64,000 bases of DNA from Fervidobacterium thailandense (GTDB lineage Bacteria; Thermotogota; Thermotogae; Thermotogales; Fervidobacteriaceae): the NCBI RefSeq assembly GCF_001719065.1, contig NZ_LWAF01000001.1, forward strand, positions 186,001-250,000, read 5' to 3'. This document shows positions 26,557-36,434 of this stretch, piece after piece. Numbering within the stretch: the stretch's first letter is position 1; the number at the start of each line of letters is the position of its first letter. The notes beneath the pieces are model-generated. The model saw nothing but the letters and a program-made list of their open reading frames with translations, had not been told where the DNA came from and searched no databases. The position numbers and the translations under genes were made by a program.

Positions 26557-27918
26557 ATGTTAAAATTTGACTTCACTTACATGTTGGAGGAAAACGTCAC
26601 TGGTGGTCTGAAAGAAGAGGAAATATCGGCTCATGCGGAAACTGTCACGGAGTTTCTGAAGAGGCTCGACGGAAATAGGCCGGGGTTTGTTAACGCCGTC
26701 ATGACCCGCAAGTGGGTGGATTCTGTCAACGAACTGAGCGATTTCATATTTACTTTCGATAACCTTTTCGTGCTCGGTATAGGCGGGTCGGCACTTGGAA
26801 ACATCGCACTCCAATACGCACTTCGGCCGTTCAATTGGAACTCTATGACTGCCGATGAAAGAAATGGCTACTTGAGGATTTTCATCGTGGATAACGTCGA
26901 TCCAGATTATCTGGCTGCGATGCTGGATTGCGTTGATCCTAAGAAAACGCTCTTTAACATCATATCCAAATCCGGGACAACCGCTGAGCCTATGGCGAAC
27001 TACTTGATCATACGCGGAATCCTTGAAAGCTACGGTCTTGATGTGAAAAATCACTTGATATTCACCACGGATCCCGAAAAAGGCGTTTTGAGGCGCATCG
27101 GACGGGCTGAGGGTATAAGGATGCTCGAGATTCCTCCTGATGTGGGTGGTAGGTTCAGCGTTCTGACACCTGTGGGACTTCTGTCGGCGAAGGCCGCGGG
27201 GTTGGATATAGAGGAACTCATAATTGGCGCCCGCGAAGCGTACGAGAAGACAGCTAACGCACCGTTCTGGGAAAATCCCGCCGCTTTAATTGCGACGATG
27301 CACTATCTCCATTACAAAAAGGGACGCACAATATCCGTGATGATGGCGTATTCCAACCGTCTGTACTACCTTGCCGATTGGTACAGGCAGCTCTGGGCCG
27401 AGAGCCTTGGGAAGATGTACGACAACGATGGAAATAAGGTTTACGTGGGTCAGACACCAGTTAAAGCACTGGGAGCTGTTGACCAACATTCGCAGGTGCA
27501 ACTTTACAACGAAGGTCCCGACGATAAAGTTATAACCTTCCTGAGAACCGAACGCTTCGACAGGGAAATCACGATACCGAGGTTGCACGACAACGAGCCC
27601 GAGCTTGCTTACCTTGGTGGTAAGAAACTTTCGCAACTCCTAAACAGCGAACAAGTTGGCACGCAACTTGCACTCGCAAAACACGGCCGTCCATCGATGA
27701 CCATCAGTTTCCCGCAGATCGACGAGTACCACATCGGTCAGTTCTTCATGTATTACGAGCTTGCTACTGCGGTTGCTGGATACCTCTTTAACGTCAACCC
27801 GTACGACCAGCCCGGTGTGGAACTTGGTAAAAAGATCACCTACGCGTTGATGGGAAGGGAAGGATTTGAGGAGTATAATTTCACAAAGGAAGCGGTTAGA
27901 AGGGTTGAGATAGAATGA
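26557..27918 (+). CDS. pgi: Glucose-6-phosphate isomerase
   Basis: Pgi interconverts glucose 6-phosphate and fructose 6-phosphate. Motifs: [18 protein letters not shown] (phosphate loop), [32 protein letters not shown], a [10 protein letters not shown] segment with the catalytic Glu, [16 protein letters not shown] with the catalytic His, and [13 protein letters not shown] with the catalytic Lys. 453 residues is in the range of the shorter bacterial form. GAGGAGGTG stands before the ATG. Its stop overlaps the start of the 73-residue gene by 4 bp (ATGA). Confidence 0.97.
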   Translation: MLKFDFTYMLEENVTGGLKEEEISAHAETVTEFLKRLDGNRPGFVNAVMTRKWVDSVNELSDFIFTFDNLFVLGIGGSALGNIALQYALRPFNWNSMTADERNGYLRIFIVDNVDPDYLAAMLDCVDPKKTLFNIISKSGTTAEPMANYLIIRGILESYGLDVKNHLIFTTDPEKGVLRRIGRAEGIRMLEIPPDVGGRFSVLTPVGLLSAKAAGLDIEELIIGAREAYEKTANAPFWENPAALIATMHYLHYKKGRTISVMMAYSNRLYYLADWYRQLWAESLGKMYDNDGNKVYVGQTPVKALGAVDQHSQVQLYNEGPDDKVITFLRTERFDREITIPRLHDNEPELAYLGGKKLSQLLNSEQVGTQLALAKHGRPSMTISFPQIDEYHIGQFFMYYELATAVAGYLFNVNPYDQPGVELGKKITYALMGREGFEEYNFTKEAVRRVEIE

Positions 27919-28136
27919 TAAATAAGTACGTGGAAACGTTGAGAGATATTTTCGATCCAATAGCGATATTTCTCAAGGATGAAGAGTTCATTGTGGTTGT
28001 GAAAGATGAGCATGGCCTTGAAGAGCGTATTAAAGATTTGCACACAAAGATTGACGATGAACTTAGCCTTGTGATACTTACAAACGAAGAGTTTTCACGC
28101 ATGAACGAAAAGGATTTGGGCGAGCGTGTCCTGTGA
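27915..28136 (+). CDS. Small hypothetical protein between pgi and coaE
   Basis: A 73-residue protein starting [20 protein letters not shown], with a central strand [21 protein letters not shown] and a second [17 protein letters not shown]. The alternation of hydrophobic strands and charged helices looks like a small alpha/beta domain; it recalls reduced nucleotidyltransferase-like proteins but lacks the GS...D-x-D motif. I do not recognise a family. ATGA overlap with pgi and immediate continuation into coaE argue that it is translated. Confidence 0.6.
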   Translation: MINKYVETLRDIFDPIAIFLKDEEFIVVVKDEHGLEERIKDLHTKIDDELSLVILTNEEFSRMNEKDLGERVL

Positions 28137-28140
28137 TAAT

Positions 28141-28683
28141 ATGGTAGTGTGCGTCACGGGAAAGGTAGGTACTGGAAAGACTACTGTTGCGGAATTTTTT
28201 AAGGAGCGCGGTTTTTATTATATAAACATGGACCAAATCGGCCATCGGACCTTGGAGATTGTGCGTGATGAGGTTGAACGTGTTTTCGGAACGAGTGATA
28301 GAAAAAAACTTAGGGAGTTAGTGTTCTCTTCTGAAGAGAATTTAAAGCGATTGGAAGCGATTGTCCATCCGGTGATGCTCCAGTTGTTTTACGAAGAGCT
28401 AGAAAAAGCTCTCAAGATAACGGATAACGTGGTCGTGGAAGCAGCTATTCTGAAACGATTGGGATTGAAGTGTTGCGATGTCCTGATCACCGTAAAGAGT
28501 CGAGAAGAGGTTATTAAGGAACGTTTGCGGGGGAAGTACACACCGGAAATGGTTGATAAAGTTCTTTCAATGCAAAAAGATATCGAAGATGTGGGGTACG
28601 TGATCGAGAACAACGGTACCCTCGAGGAGCTGCATTCGCAGTTGATTGAAATCTGCGCATCGCTGGGACTACGTTTGTCGTAG
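28141..28683 (+). CDS. coaE: Dephospho-CoA kinase
   Basis: CoaE performs the last step of coenzyme A synthesis. The P-loop CVTGKVGTGKTTVAEFFKERG is at the N-terminus, followed by MDQIGH, AIVHPVMLQLFYEEL, VVEAAILKRLGLKCCDVLITVKS and a C-terminal DVGYVIENNGTLEELHSQL, all in normal order. I chose ATG 28141 because CoaE normally begins right at the first strand; a GTG at 28126, overlapping the preceding gene, is an alternative. The protein is short (181 residues) because the lid region is compact. Confidence 0.9.
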   Translation: MVVCVTGKVGTGKTTVAEFFKERGFYYINMDQIGHRTLEIVRDEVERVFGTSDRKKLRELVFSSEENLKRLEAIVHPVMLQLFYEELEKALKITDNVVVEAAILKRLGLKCCDVLITVKSREEVIKERLRGKYTPEMVDKVLSMQKDIEDVGYVIENNGTLEELHSQLIEICASLGLRLS

Positions 28684-28716
28684 TCTCGCAAAACGGGTGA
28701 GTGGAGGGGGTTGGCC

Positions 28717-29370
28717 ATGCTCATTTTTCTGGACACCGCGAACCTTGATGAAATAAAACAAGGTATTGAGTGGGGGATTGTGGACGGTGTTACTACGAAC
28801 CCCACACTGATTGCCAAAGAGGGGGCGGATTTTGAAACGAGAATTAAGGAGATATGCGAGATAGTCCAGGGCCCAGTTTCAGCTGAGGTCATTTCTCTGA
28901 AGTTCGACGAAATGGTCGAAGAGGCCAGAAGACTGGCGGCTATTGACGAGCACGTTGTCGTTAAAATTCCCATGACCCCGGATGGAATTAAAGCTGTGAA
29001 GGTTCTCTCCGCGGAAGGCATTAAAACGAACGTTACGCTTGTCTTCAGCCCGAACCAAGCTTTAATCGCGGCGAAGGCCGGAGCCACGTACGTCAGCCCG
29101 TTCATCGGTAGGATCGACGATAACGGCAACGATGGGGTCAGGCTTCTTGAGGAAATAATGCAAATCTACGCTAACTACGGTTTCGACACACAAGTGATTG
29201 CTGCAAGTGTACGTCATCCAATGCACGTAGTACAGGCTGCCATGATAGGTGTGGATATAGCTACCGTACCATTCGATGTGCTCAAGAAAATGTTCAATCA
29301 TCCATTAACAGATGTTGGGATCAAGAGATTTCTGGAGGATTGGGAGAAGTACAAACAGTTGAGAAAATGA
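28717..29370 (+). CDS. tal: Transaldolase (TalC/MipB small type)
   Basis: This small (~217 residues) class I aldolase has [47 protein letters not shown] with the Schiff-base Lys, [32 protein letters not shown], and [12 protein letters not shown]. Family members act as transaldolase or as fructose-6-phosphate aldolase; the pentose phosphate role is the more likely one here. ATG 28717 lies behind GTGGAGGGGG; an in-frame TTG at 28711 is an alternative. Confidence 0.94.
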   Translation: MLIFLDTANLDEIKQGIEWGIVDGVTTNPTLIAKEGADFETRIKEICEIVQGPVSAEVISLKFDEMVEEARRLAAIDEHVVVKIPMTPDGIKAVKVLSAEGIKTNVTLVFSPNQALIAAKAGATYVSPFIGRIDDNGNDGVRLLEEIMQIYANYGFDTQVIAASVRHPMHVVQAAMIGVDIATVPFDVLKKMFNHPLTDVGIKRFLEDWEKYKQLRK

Positions 29371-29408
29371 AGGAACGGTAAACTGGAAAGTCCTGGGGAG
29401 GTTTACGG

Positions 29409-31142
29409 ATGTACAGAACGCACACGTGTGGAGAACTAAGGGTCAGCGACGACGGGAAAAGGGTGACGTTGGCCGGTTGGATTGATCGCATCAGGGACCT
29501 TGGCGGAGTGAAGTTTTTGGTTCTGCGCGACAGGTACGGTAAAACGCAACTGGTGGTTAATCCGGCGGTTTTTCCTCAAGAGGTAATTTCCGAACTTTCG
29601 AGGGAGGATGTTGTCCAGGTAACTGGTACCGTTCGCAAACGCCCACCTGAAGCGGTAACGAGCGAACCAACCGGAGAGATAGAAGTCTTCGTTGAGGAGC
29701 TGAAAATCCTTTCCAAATCTGCACTCCCACCTTTCTATCCAGGGGACGATGTCTCGGAGGAGCTCAGGTTGAGGTACAGGTACATCGACTTAAGAAGTCC
29801 CCGGATGCTCAACAATCTTTTAGTACGTCACAAGATGGCACTTGCGGCAAGAGAGTATTTAAACAGCAAAAATTTTGTTGAGATAGAAACACCATACTTA
29901 ACCAAAAGTACGCCGGAAGGTGCGAGAGATTTTCTCGTACCTTCGAGGTTAAAGAAGGGGAATTTTTACGCGCTTCCTCAAAGTCCACAGTTACTCAAGC
30001 AAATACTTATGATATCCGGCCTGGATAGGTACTTCCAGATTGTGAGATGTTTCAGAGACGAAGACCTTCGCGCAGACAGACAACCGGAATTCACGCAAAT
30101 AGACATTGAGATGTCGTTCGTTCACATGGAGGACGTGATGGAACTTTCCGAGGGATTGATTAGGCACATCTTTAAGTCGGTGGGTATCGAGCTACCTGAA
30201 AAGTTCGACAGGATCACCTACGAAGAAGCAATGGAGAAGTACGGATCGGATAAGCCCGATAGACGTTATGGGATGGAACTTGTGGATCTCGCAAAGTACT
30301 TTGAAAACACGGATTTCAAGGTTGTTAGAAGTGTGCTCGATGCTGGTGGTTCGGTCAAAGGTTTCAAGGCCGGTAAGATTCAAATGAGTAGAAAGATTGC
30401 TGACGAGTACGGTGAATTCCTCAAGAATTTCGGCCTTGGTGGCGTCCTGTGGTTCAAAGTGGAAGGTGGAAGTGTAGTCTCCACAACTTCCAAATTTTTA
30501 GAGAGAGAGTACCAGGCTATTTGGAAAGATTTCGGGCTGGAAGAAGGAGATGTCTTCATTCTCGCGGCACACGACGATCGGGAACGACTCAACGAAGCGT
30601 TGGGTGCGCTGAGGTTGAAGATCGGTAAGGAGTACGTGAAGGTTTCCGGTTTCGATGCCCTGTGGGTTATCGATTTCCCGTTCCTGGAATACAATCAGGA
30701 GGAGCAAAGGTATGTTGCTCGCCACCATCCTTTCACCATGCCGCACCTGGAAGACCTTGAGCGTGGTGTTGAATGGCCGAAGGTGCGTGCTTATGCGTAC
30801 GACATGGTGATCAACGGATTTGAGGTCGGTGGTGGCAGTATCAGGATACACGACAGGGAGATCCAAGAAAAGGTCTTCGAGGTTATAGGACTCTCTAAAG
30901 ATGAGGCCAGGGAAAAATTTGGTTTCTTCTTGGAGGCACTACAGTACGGTGTTCCACCACACGGTGGAATCGCGTTCGGTCTGGATAGGCTCGTATCGAT
31001 TGCAGTTGGTGTTGACAACATACGAGAAGTGATAGCGTTCCCGAAGACTTCGAGTGGAACGTGTCTACTCACGGGTGCTCCATCTACAGTTTCACCTAAG
31101 CAACTTGAAGAGGTTGGAATAGAACTCAGAAGTGAATCCTGA
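29409..31142 (+). CDS. aspS: Aspartyl-tRNA synthetase
   Basis: A bacterial-type class IIb synthetase of 577 residues: an N-terminal OB fold ([24 protein letters not shown]), motif 2 region [23 protein letters not shown], the GAD insertion domain in the middle (about 300-400), and motif 3 [19 protein letters not shown]. Because gatA and gatB are also in this window, the enzyme may be non-discriminating and feed Asn-tRNA formation, but that cannot be decided by eye. GGGGAGG precedes the ATG. Confidence 0.97.
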   Translation: MYRTHTCGELRVSDDGKRVTLAGWIDRIRDLGGVKFLVLRDRYGKTQLVVNPAVFPQEVISELSREDVVQVTGTVRKRPPEAVTSEPTGEIEVFVEELKILSKSALPPFYPGDDVSEELRLRYRYIDLRSPRMLNNLLVRHKMALAAREYLNSKNFVEIETPYLTKSTPEGARDFLVPSRLKKGNFYALPQSPQLLKQILMISGLDRYFQIVRCFRDEDLRADRQPEFTQIDIEMSFVHMEDVMELSEGLIRHIFKSVGIELPEKFDRITYEEAMEKYGSDKPDRRYGMELVDLAKYFENTDFKVVRSVLDAGGSVKGFKAGKIQMSRKIADEYGEFLKNFGLGGVLWFKVEGGSVVSTTSKFLEREYQAIWKDFGLEEGDVFILAAHDDRERLNEALGALRLKIGKEYVKVSGFDALWVIDFPFLEYNQEEQRYVARHHPFTMPHLEDLERGVEWPKVRAYAYDMVINGFEVGGGSIRIHDREIQEKVFEVIGLSKDEAREKFGFFLEALQYGVPPHGGIAFGLDRLVSIAVGVDNIREVIAFPKTSSGTCLLTGAPSTVSPKQLEEVGIELRSES

Positions 31143-31163
31143 AATTTGGGGGAGGTGCTGGGT

Positions 31164-31493
31164 ATGGCTGTGAAGTTCGATAAGAAGGAGTTGGGTGATA
31201 AGCTCGTTGTAACGATCCACGGTGAGATTGATGCTTATCACTCGGCAGAAGTGAAAAAGTTTATAAAGGATAGTATAAACGAGACAAAGCTTTCGAAAAT
31301 CGTGCTCGACATGTCTGAGGTGAACTACATAGATAGTGCAGGACTTGGTAGCTTGGTGGCTCTCTACAAGGACGCTCGTATGGCTGAAAAAGAGTTTGTA
31401 CTTGCAGGATTGAAACAAACGGTGATGAGAATATTCGAAATGACCAGACTCGATAGAGTTTTCAAAATAGTTCAGACGGTTGAGGAGGCATAA
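31164..31493 (+). CDS. STAS-domain anti-sigma-factor antagonist (SpoIIAA-like)
   Basis: A single STAS domain of 109 residues: LVVTIHGEIDAYHSAEVKKF, IVLDMSEVNYIDSAGLGSLVAL with the phosphorylatable Ser58, and VLAGLKQTVMRIFEMTRLDRVFKI. Such proteins switch partner sigma-factor regulators according to Ser phosphorylation. No anti-sigma kinase is adjacent. The same STAS-cmk-ispH-rpsA-der neighbourhood exists in other Thermotogales to my knowledge. GGGGGAGGTG precedes ATG 31164. Confidence 0.92.
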   Translation: MAVKFDKKELGDKLVVTIHGEIDAYHSAEVKKFIKDSINETKLSKIVLDMSEVNYIDSAGLGSLVALYKDARMAEKEFVLAGLKQTVMRIFEMTRLDRVFKIVQTVEEA

Positions 31494-31496
31494 AAA

Positions 31497-32159
31497 TTGG
31501 CTTGCAGAATAGCTATCGACGGACCAGCTGGTTCCGGAAAAACTACGGTTGCCAGACTCGTCGCTCAGAAGCTTGGCATACACTACCTCGATACCGGTGC
31601 AATGTACAGGATTGTTGGGTTACACTTGTATCGGAAAGGAGCGGATGTCAAAAGCGAATCACTGAGAGATTACCTAACGGATTTGAAAATTGAATACGTC
31701 GATGGCACTTTTATGGTGAACGGATCACCTGTAGGTGACGAAATCAGAACGCCTGAAGCGGGCATGTATGCTTCGATATATGCGACACATCCAGACGTCA
31801 GGGCATTTCTTACGAATATGCAAAAAGAAATTTGCAAGAACAGGGACATTGTTGCAGAGGGAAGGGACATTGGAACGGTCGTCATTCCCGACGCCGAAGT
31901 AAAAATCTTCCTCGTCGCCTCGCCCGAGGTTCGTGCAAAACGACGATATTTGGAACTCATCGCAAAAGGTTACGACGTCCAGTACGAGGGAATCTTACGG
32001 GAAATAATTGAAAGGGACGAAAATGACAGTAGTCGTGGAATCGCACCACTCACCAAAGCCCCTGACGCTGTCGAAATCGATACCTCCGATCTAAGTGTTG
32101 AAGAAGTTGTGGATAGGATTTTAGAACTTGTTCACTTAAGATGCAAGAAAAAGATTTGA
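31497..32159 (+). CDS. cmk: Cytidylate kinase
   Basis: Cmk phosphorylates CMP and dCMP. P-loop IAIDGPAGSGKTTVARLVAQK, LDTGAMYRI, the NMP-binding region with TPEAGMYASIYA, VAEGRDIGTVVIPDAEVKIFLVASPEVRAKRR and DENDSSRGIAPLTKAPDAVEIDTS are all canonical. 220 residues is standard. TTG 31497 is preceded by GAGGAGG with 8-nt spacing inside the STAS gene end. It is followed by the ispH-rpsA fusion. Confidence 0.96.
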   Translation: MACRIAIDGPAGSGKTTVARLVAQKLGIHYLDTGAMYRIVGLHLYRKGADVKSESLRDYLTDLKIEYVDGTFMVNGSPVGDEIRTPEAGMYASIYATHPDVRAFLTNMQKEICKNRDIVAEGRDIGTVVIPDAEVKIFLVASPEVRAKRRYLELIAKGYDVQYEGILREIIERDENDSSRGIAPLTKAPDAVEIDTSDLSVEEVVDRILELVHLRCKKKI

Positions 32160-32190
32160 ACTTTGCTTTATCGGGTGGGAAAGTTGGACG

Positions 32191-34731
32191 ATGGATATCG
32201 TTGTTGGACCTTACGGATTTTGTTTTGGTGTAGGTAACGCGGTCGAGAGTATAGAGGAACTTCTAAAACGTACGAAAGAGGTTTACACTGACGGAGAAAT
32301 TGTACACAACCGAAATGTGGTTGAGCATCTAAAAGAACTCGGACTTAAGTTAGTCGACCTTGAGGAGATTACAAAGCTTACAAATGGCGATGCCATCTTT
32401 GTTGTTCGGGCACACGGTTTACCTCCGGAGAAGTTGGAAGTAGTTCGAAAGTTCGCGCGGATATTGGATTTAACATGTCCAATCGTGCGGAAAAATATCG
32501 AGCATGCGAGGAAGATGAGTTTAGCAGGTTACAAGGTTGTTGTCTTCGGTGATGAGCACCACGCTGAAATGGTTGCACTCAAAGGATACGTTCCAGACGC
32601 CATCATTACGAAAGAACCGCAGTGCGTAAGGAGCAAGAAGATCCTTCTGATGAGCCAGACAACGAGTTCGAGCGAAGACTTCAAGAACTTTGTGGAAGAG
32701 ATGAAAGAGGTAAACATCGAGGCAGAGATTGTTGTTTTCGATTCCGTGTGTAAGGTAACCGTTGAACGTGAAAGGGCTGCAAAAATACTTGCGCGGATCT
32801 GTGACACAGTGCTTGTAGTTGGCGGTAAACATAGTGCAAACACACGTAAGCTGTACGAAATTGTGTTAAAAAGTTCGAGAGCGAAAGCTTTTTATATAGA
32901 AGATAGTAGCGATTTGGAGGAAATAGATTTATCTTTTGCCAAGAGTGTTGGAATAATAAGTGGCACCTCGACATCAACACAAGATGTCGAAAGAATATTG
33001 AGGTACCTATCTGAAAAATACGGCGGGAGGGAACTTTGCATGGCGGAGTACAACAAGGAAGTCTCTATTCCAACTGAGGAGGAACTTTCTTTTGAGGAAC
33101 TCCTCAACCAAGCCGAACTTTCGGAGACTCGAGTTCGAAGAGGTGCGGTGGTTGAAGGAACGATCATCGACGTATCTCCAACGGGAATTACGCTTGATCT
33201 TGGGTCAAAACTGACAGGAATCTTGCCGCCTGAAGAAGCATTCAGGGAGCTTTCTGAGTATAAAGTTGGTGAGCGTATAAAGGTACGAGTCGAGAGGATA
33301 AGTGAAGAGGATGGTACCGCGCAAGTATCAGAAAAGAGACCGATGGAACGTATCGTACGCGAGCAATTGGAACAAGCGTACAAAAACGGTACGGTCGTGG
33401 TGGGAAAGATTGTCGAACGGACCAAAGGGGGTTACAGGGTATTATTAAATAAATTGTTTGACGCTTTCTTGCCGGGCAGCGAATCTGCGCTCCGCCCCGA
33501 TGAGCAGATTCCGGTAGGAAATCTGGAGTTTATCATAACCTCCATGGAGCAACGTGGTAGAAAGTTGAACATTGTTGTTTCACGTAAAAAGATCTTCGAA
33601 CGTATGCTGAACGAATTCTTCAGTACCAGGAAGCAGGGTGACGTCGTTGAAGGAATCGTTGAAAGCATTGACAACCGTGGTGCTTTTGTCAAAATCGCTG
33701 GAATTCTGAACGCGTTCGTACCGAATTCCGAGGTTTCTTACAACACAGCTCTAACCGCTAAAGATGTACTTGCTGTCGGTAAGGCTTTCAAGTTTGTAAT
33801 CAAGGAAATTGACGCCGAGCGTAGAAGAGTAACTCTCAGTTTGAAGGCGCTGCTTCCGGATCCTTGGGAGTCCGTTCCAAAGAAATTCTCCATCGGTCAA
33901 ACGGTTAGTGGCATTGTCACGTCGATCAAGCCGTTTGGTTTCTTTGTTAAACTTGAAGACGGTGTTGAAGGCCTGGTTCCTATTTCCGAAATTTTCTGGG
34001 GCAAACCGGGCAGGATCGAGGATCTTGTGGCAGTTGGTGATGCTGTCAAGCTGCAAATAATAGATATCAGACCGGAAAAAAGGCAGATAACGCTGAGCTA
34101 CAGGAACGCACTTGGCGATCCGTGGGAGAATGTCGAAGAAAAGTACCCGCAGGGCAACCTGGTTAGTGCAAAAGTAGTCAAAGTATTACCCAACGGTGCG
34201 ATCTTGGAGCTCGAACCGAATATCACCGCTTTCTGTAACATCTCTGAGTTGTCGTGGAACTTCGTCGATAACCCAGAAGAGATACTTCAAGAAGGTCAGA
34301 AGGTGAACGCAAGAATACTGGAAGTGGATAAAGAAAATAAAAAGATTAGAGTCAGTATTAAGCGAGCGTCGGAAAACCCGTGGGAGAAATTCGCTCAAAA
34401 TCACAAGGAAGGCGACGTTGTGACTGCCAAGGTTATAAAGGCTGTCGATAAAGGTTACATCGGACTTTGTGAAGGAATAGAGGTTTACATACCAAAGACG
34501 CAAGTTTACGAAGAACCGGAAATAGGTGCGGAGATTTCCGGAAAGATAATAAAACTCGAGCAGCAGAAGGATATATACAAAATCGTGGTAAGTCCAAAGG
34601 TACTTGAAAATGAAAAAGCGATCCGCGAAGCGCAGAAAGAAAACGTAACTCCAACTGTGAAGATCGAGATCAAGGAATCAACGGAGGTCAGAACCGAAGA
34701 TGATGCAAACTCCGAATCTGAAAAAGAATAG
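32191..34731 (+). CDS. ispH-rpsA: Fusion of HMBPP reductase (IspH) and ribosomal protein S1
   Basis: Residues 1-~278 are IspH, the [4Fe-4S] enzyme that makes IPP and DMAPP in the last MEP-pathway step. Cluster cysteines C11 (YGFCFGV), C96 (LTCPIV) and C187 (DSVCKVT) are present, as are H39, H75 in RAHG, H124 in DEHHAE and KHSANT. Residues ~316-803 contain six S1 RNA-binding domains (about 316-383, 398-466, 481-553, 567-638, 653-726, 739-803), followed by an acidic tail. IspH-S1 fusions are known in Clostridia. An internal GGGAGG and in-frame ATG at 33040 (Met284) could also release a free 563-residue S1, about the normal S1 length. Downstream der overlaps by 32 bp. Confidence 0.95.
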   Translation: MDIVVGPYGFCFGVGNAVESIEELLKRTKEVYTDGEIVHNRNVVEHLKELGLKLVDLEEITKLTNGDAIFVVRAHGLPPEKLEVVRKFARILDLTCPIVRKNIEHARKMSLAGYKVVVFGDEHHAEMVALKGYVPDAIITKEPQCVRSKKILLMSQTTSSSEDFKNFVEEMKEVNIEAEIVVFDSVCKVTVERERAAKILARICDTVLVVGGKHSANTRKLYEIVLKSSRAKAFYIEDSSDLEEIDLSFAKSVGIISGTSTSTQDVERILRYLSEKYGGRELCMAEYNKEVSIPTEEELSFEELLNQAELSETRVRRGAVVEGTIIDVSPTGITLDLGSKLTGILPPEEAFRELSEYKVGERIKVRVERISEEDGTAQVSEKRPMERIVREQLEQAYKNGTVVVGKIVERTKGGYRVLLNKLFDAFLPGSESALRPDEQIPVGNLEFIITSMEQRGRKLNIVVSRKKIFERMLNEFFSTRKQGDVVEGIVESIDNRGAFVKIAGILNAFVPNSEVSYNTALTAKDVLAVGKAFKFVIKEIDAERRRVTLSLKALLPDPWESVPKKFSIGQTVSGIVTSIKPFGFFVKLEDGVEGLVPISEIFWGKPGRIEDLVAVGDAVKLQIIDIRPEKRQITLSYRNALGDPWENVEEKYPQGNLVSAKVVKVLPNGAILELEPNITAFCNISELSWNFVDNPEEILQEGQKVNARILEVDKENKKIRVSIKRASENPWEKFAQNHKEGDVVTAKVIKAVDKGYIGLCEGIEVYIPKTQVYEEPEIGAEISGKIIKLEQQKDIYKIVVSPKVLENEKAIREAQKENVTPTVKIEIKESTEVRTEDDANSESEKE
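33025..33042 (+). promoter_or_regulatory. Internal ribosome-binding site and ATG for free S1
   Basis: GGGAGG (33025-33030), 9 nt of spacer, then ATG 33040-33042, in frame at Met284, exactly at the IspH/S1 junction. The first residues MAEYNKEVSIPTEEELSFEE resemble an S1 N-terminus more than a linker. It may allow S1 to be made in excess of the fusion. Confidence 0.55.
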
Positions 34732-36040
34732 GATTCCAACCGTTTTGATTGTGGGTAGAAGTAACGTTGGAAAATCGACACTTTTCAACAAGCTTATAGG
34801 GAAGAGAAAATCGATAGTTGCCGATGAATCTGGAACTACACGCGACGCGGTCGTTGACCGCGTCGTTTGGTATGATAAAGAGTTCTTACTGGTCGATACC
34901 TGCGGTATTTTCGAGGGCAGGGAAGATGAGATATACGAAAAAAGCAAAGAAATGACCATTAACGCCTTAACTGAAGCGGATCTTGTACTCTTCGTTGTGG
35001 ATGGTAGACGTGGGCTTTCATCGGAAGACTTTACGGTTGCCGACCTTCTGAGAAAGAGTGAGGTTGACGTAATATTGGTTGCGAATAAAGTTGAAAACGA
35101 AAGAATTTACAGGGATGTTCTCCCTGATTTGTACGCACTGGGATTCGGAGAACCGTTCCCTGTTTCCGCTGAGCAAAGCAAGAATTTGGATGAACTGATA
35201 GAACTTGTTGTGAAAAGGCTTGAAGAGAAGGGGTACGATCTCACAAAAACCGCTGAATTGAGTGAGAACATCGTAAGAGTTGCGATCGTTGGGCGGCCGA
35301 ACGCTGGAAAATCTTCGCTCTTCAACATGATAGTCAAAGAGGAGCGTGCTGTCGTTACTCCGATAGCTGGCACCACACGTGACACGATCGACGAATTGGT
35401 TACTATAGACGGAAAAAATTACCTCTTTGTTGATACCGCTGGTCTTAGAAGGAAAAGCAGAATCGAGGATTTTCTGGAACGTGTGAGCACGTTGAGAACC
35501 ATCGAAGCGATAGAGCGTTCCGACGTTGTACTGTTGGTAATCGATTCAACCGAAGGTATCACCAGACAAGACCAGAAGATAGCCGGACTTGCGGAAAAGA
35601 GGGGAAAGGGAACCGTTGTTGTTCTAAACAAATGGGACCTTATCAAACACGCCGAAAGAAGGGCGCAAGAGTTTATAGATTACGTGCATGAAAAGCTTTA
35701 CTTCATCGATTACAGCCCTATCGTATTTACAAGTGCCGTAAATAAGGTCGGTTACAAAGAACTAATGAGAGCTGTAAATACCGCCTACGAGTCCCTTAAC
35801 CGAAGGGTACCGACGAGTGCTGTGAATTCGGCTCTACAGCGAATGATCGCAAAACCACCGCATGGAATTAAGATTTACTACGGCTTGCAGGTGGACATTC
35901 GGCCACCAACGTTTCTCTTTTTTGCGAACAAAACAGAAATTCCCGAGAGTTTTCAAAACGCTATCAGAAGGACCATTCGTGAGCAAGTTGATCCGTTCAC
36001 CGGTGCACCAATATTCCTTAAATTTAAGCCAAGATCGTGA
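34700..36040 (+). CDS. der: Ribosome-assembly GTPase Der (EngA)
   Basis: Der has two tandem GTPase domains plus a KH-like C-terminus and acts in 50S assembly. Domain 1: VGRSNVGKSTLFNKL, DTCGIF (usually DTAG/DTPG), VANKVEN (usually NK-D). Domain 2: VGRPNAGKSSLFNMI, DTAGLRRKSR, LNKWDL. The C-terminal VDIRPPTFLFFANKTEIP, then IRRTIRE, is typical of the KH-like region. 446 residues is standard. The start ATG 34700 (or the adjacent ATG 34703) overlaps the ispH-rpsA end by 32 bp, with GGAGG 12-15 nt upstream. Confidence 0.96.
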   Translation: MMQTPNLKKNRIPTVLIVGRSNVGKSTLFNKLIGKRKSIVADESGTTRDAVVDRVVWYDKEFLLVDTCGIFEGREDEIYEKSKEMTINALTEADLVLFVVDGRRGLSSEDFTVADLLRKSEVDVILVANKVENERIYRDVLPDLYALGFGEPFPVSAEQSKNLDELIELVVKRLEEKGYDLTKTAELSENIVRVAIVGRPNAGKSSLFNMIVKEERAVVTPIAGTTRDTIDELVTIDGKNYLFVDTAGLRRKSRIEDFLERVSTLRTIEAIERSDVVLLVIDSTEGITRQDQKIAGLAEKRGKGTVVVLNKWDLIKHAERRAQEFIDYVHEKLYFIDYSPIVFTSAVNKVGYKELMRAVNTAYESLNRRVPTSAVNSALQRMIAKPPHGIKIYYGLQVDIRPPTFLFFANKTEIPESFQNAIRRTIREQVDPFTGAPIFLKFKPRS

Positions 36041-36101
36041 ATTTTTCCTAATTTCGCGTGGATGCTCATATATTCGGCCCCTTTCACTGGAGGGATTCAA
36101 A

Positions 36102-36434
36102 TTGGATGAAGAGTGGTCGGATTTGATGGAGCATCTGGACGAAGAATTGAAAGAAGTATCGTGTCCCGAGTGCATCAGATGTGGATGGTGTTGTAAACAA
36201 ACCGTGTGTTATTACGGAGAATGGGATTATCAAAAGTGGCAGTGTAAGTTCCTTACGGATGACAATCTGTGCTCCAAGTATGATGAAATCGTGAGGTACG
36301 AATCACAACTCGGTTTGGATCCAGGACTTTTTGGAAGTGGTTGTTGTCTGAATTTTATGAACCCTTACCGAGTAAAAATAATGCTGGAGTCCCAACAAGG
36401 AGGCCGTTGTGAGGAAAATGAAGCTAACGGTTGA
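36102..36434 (+). CDS. YkgJ-like cysteine-cluster protein
   Basis: A 110-residue protein with a metal-chelating Cys pattern near the N-terminus, CPECIRCGWCCKQTVC (CxxCxxCC), followed by CKFLTDDNLCSKYDEI and a later GCC. This is the arrangement of the YkgJ/zinc-iron chelating family. Function is unknown; roles in metal binding are assumed for the family. I start it at TTG 36102 because GGAGG lies 8 nt upstream, inside the interval after der. It overlaps the HD-GYP gene by 26 bp, so the two are probably coupled. Confidence 0.75.
   Translation: MDEEWSDLMEHLDEELKEVSCPECIRCGWCCKQTVCYYGEWDYQKWQCKFLTDDNLCSKYDEIVRYESQLGLDPGLFGSGCCLNFMNPYRVKIMLESQQGGRCEENEANG

Noticed and set aside
28389-29129. Long antisense frame opposite coaE/tal (246 codons)
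   Set aside because: Shadow of two well-identified genes; its Ser-rich composition is typical of antisense reading.
32892-33425. Ser/Thr-rich antisense frame opposite the IspH-S1 junction
   Set aside because: Composition is that of a reversed charged-helix gene; no ribosome site.
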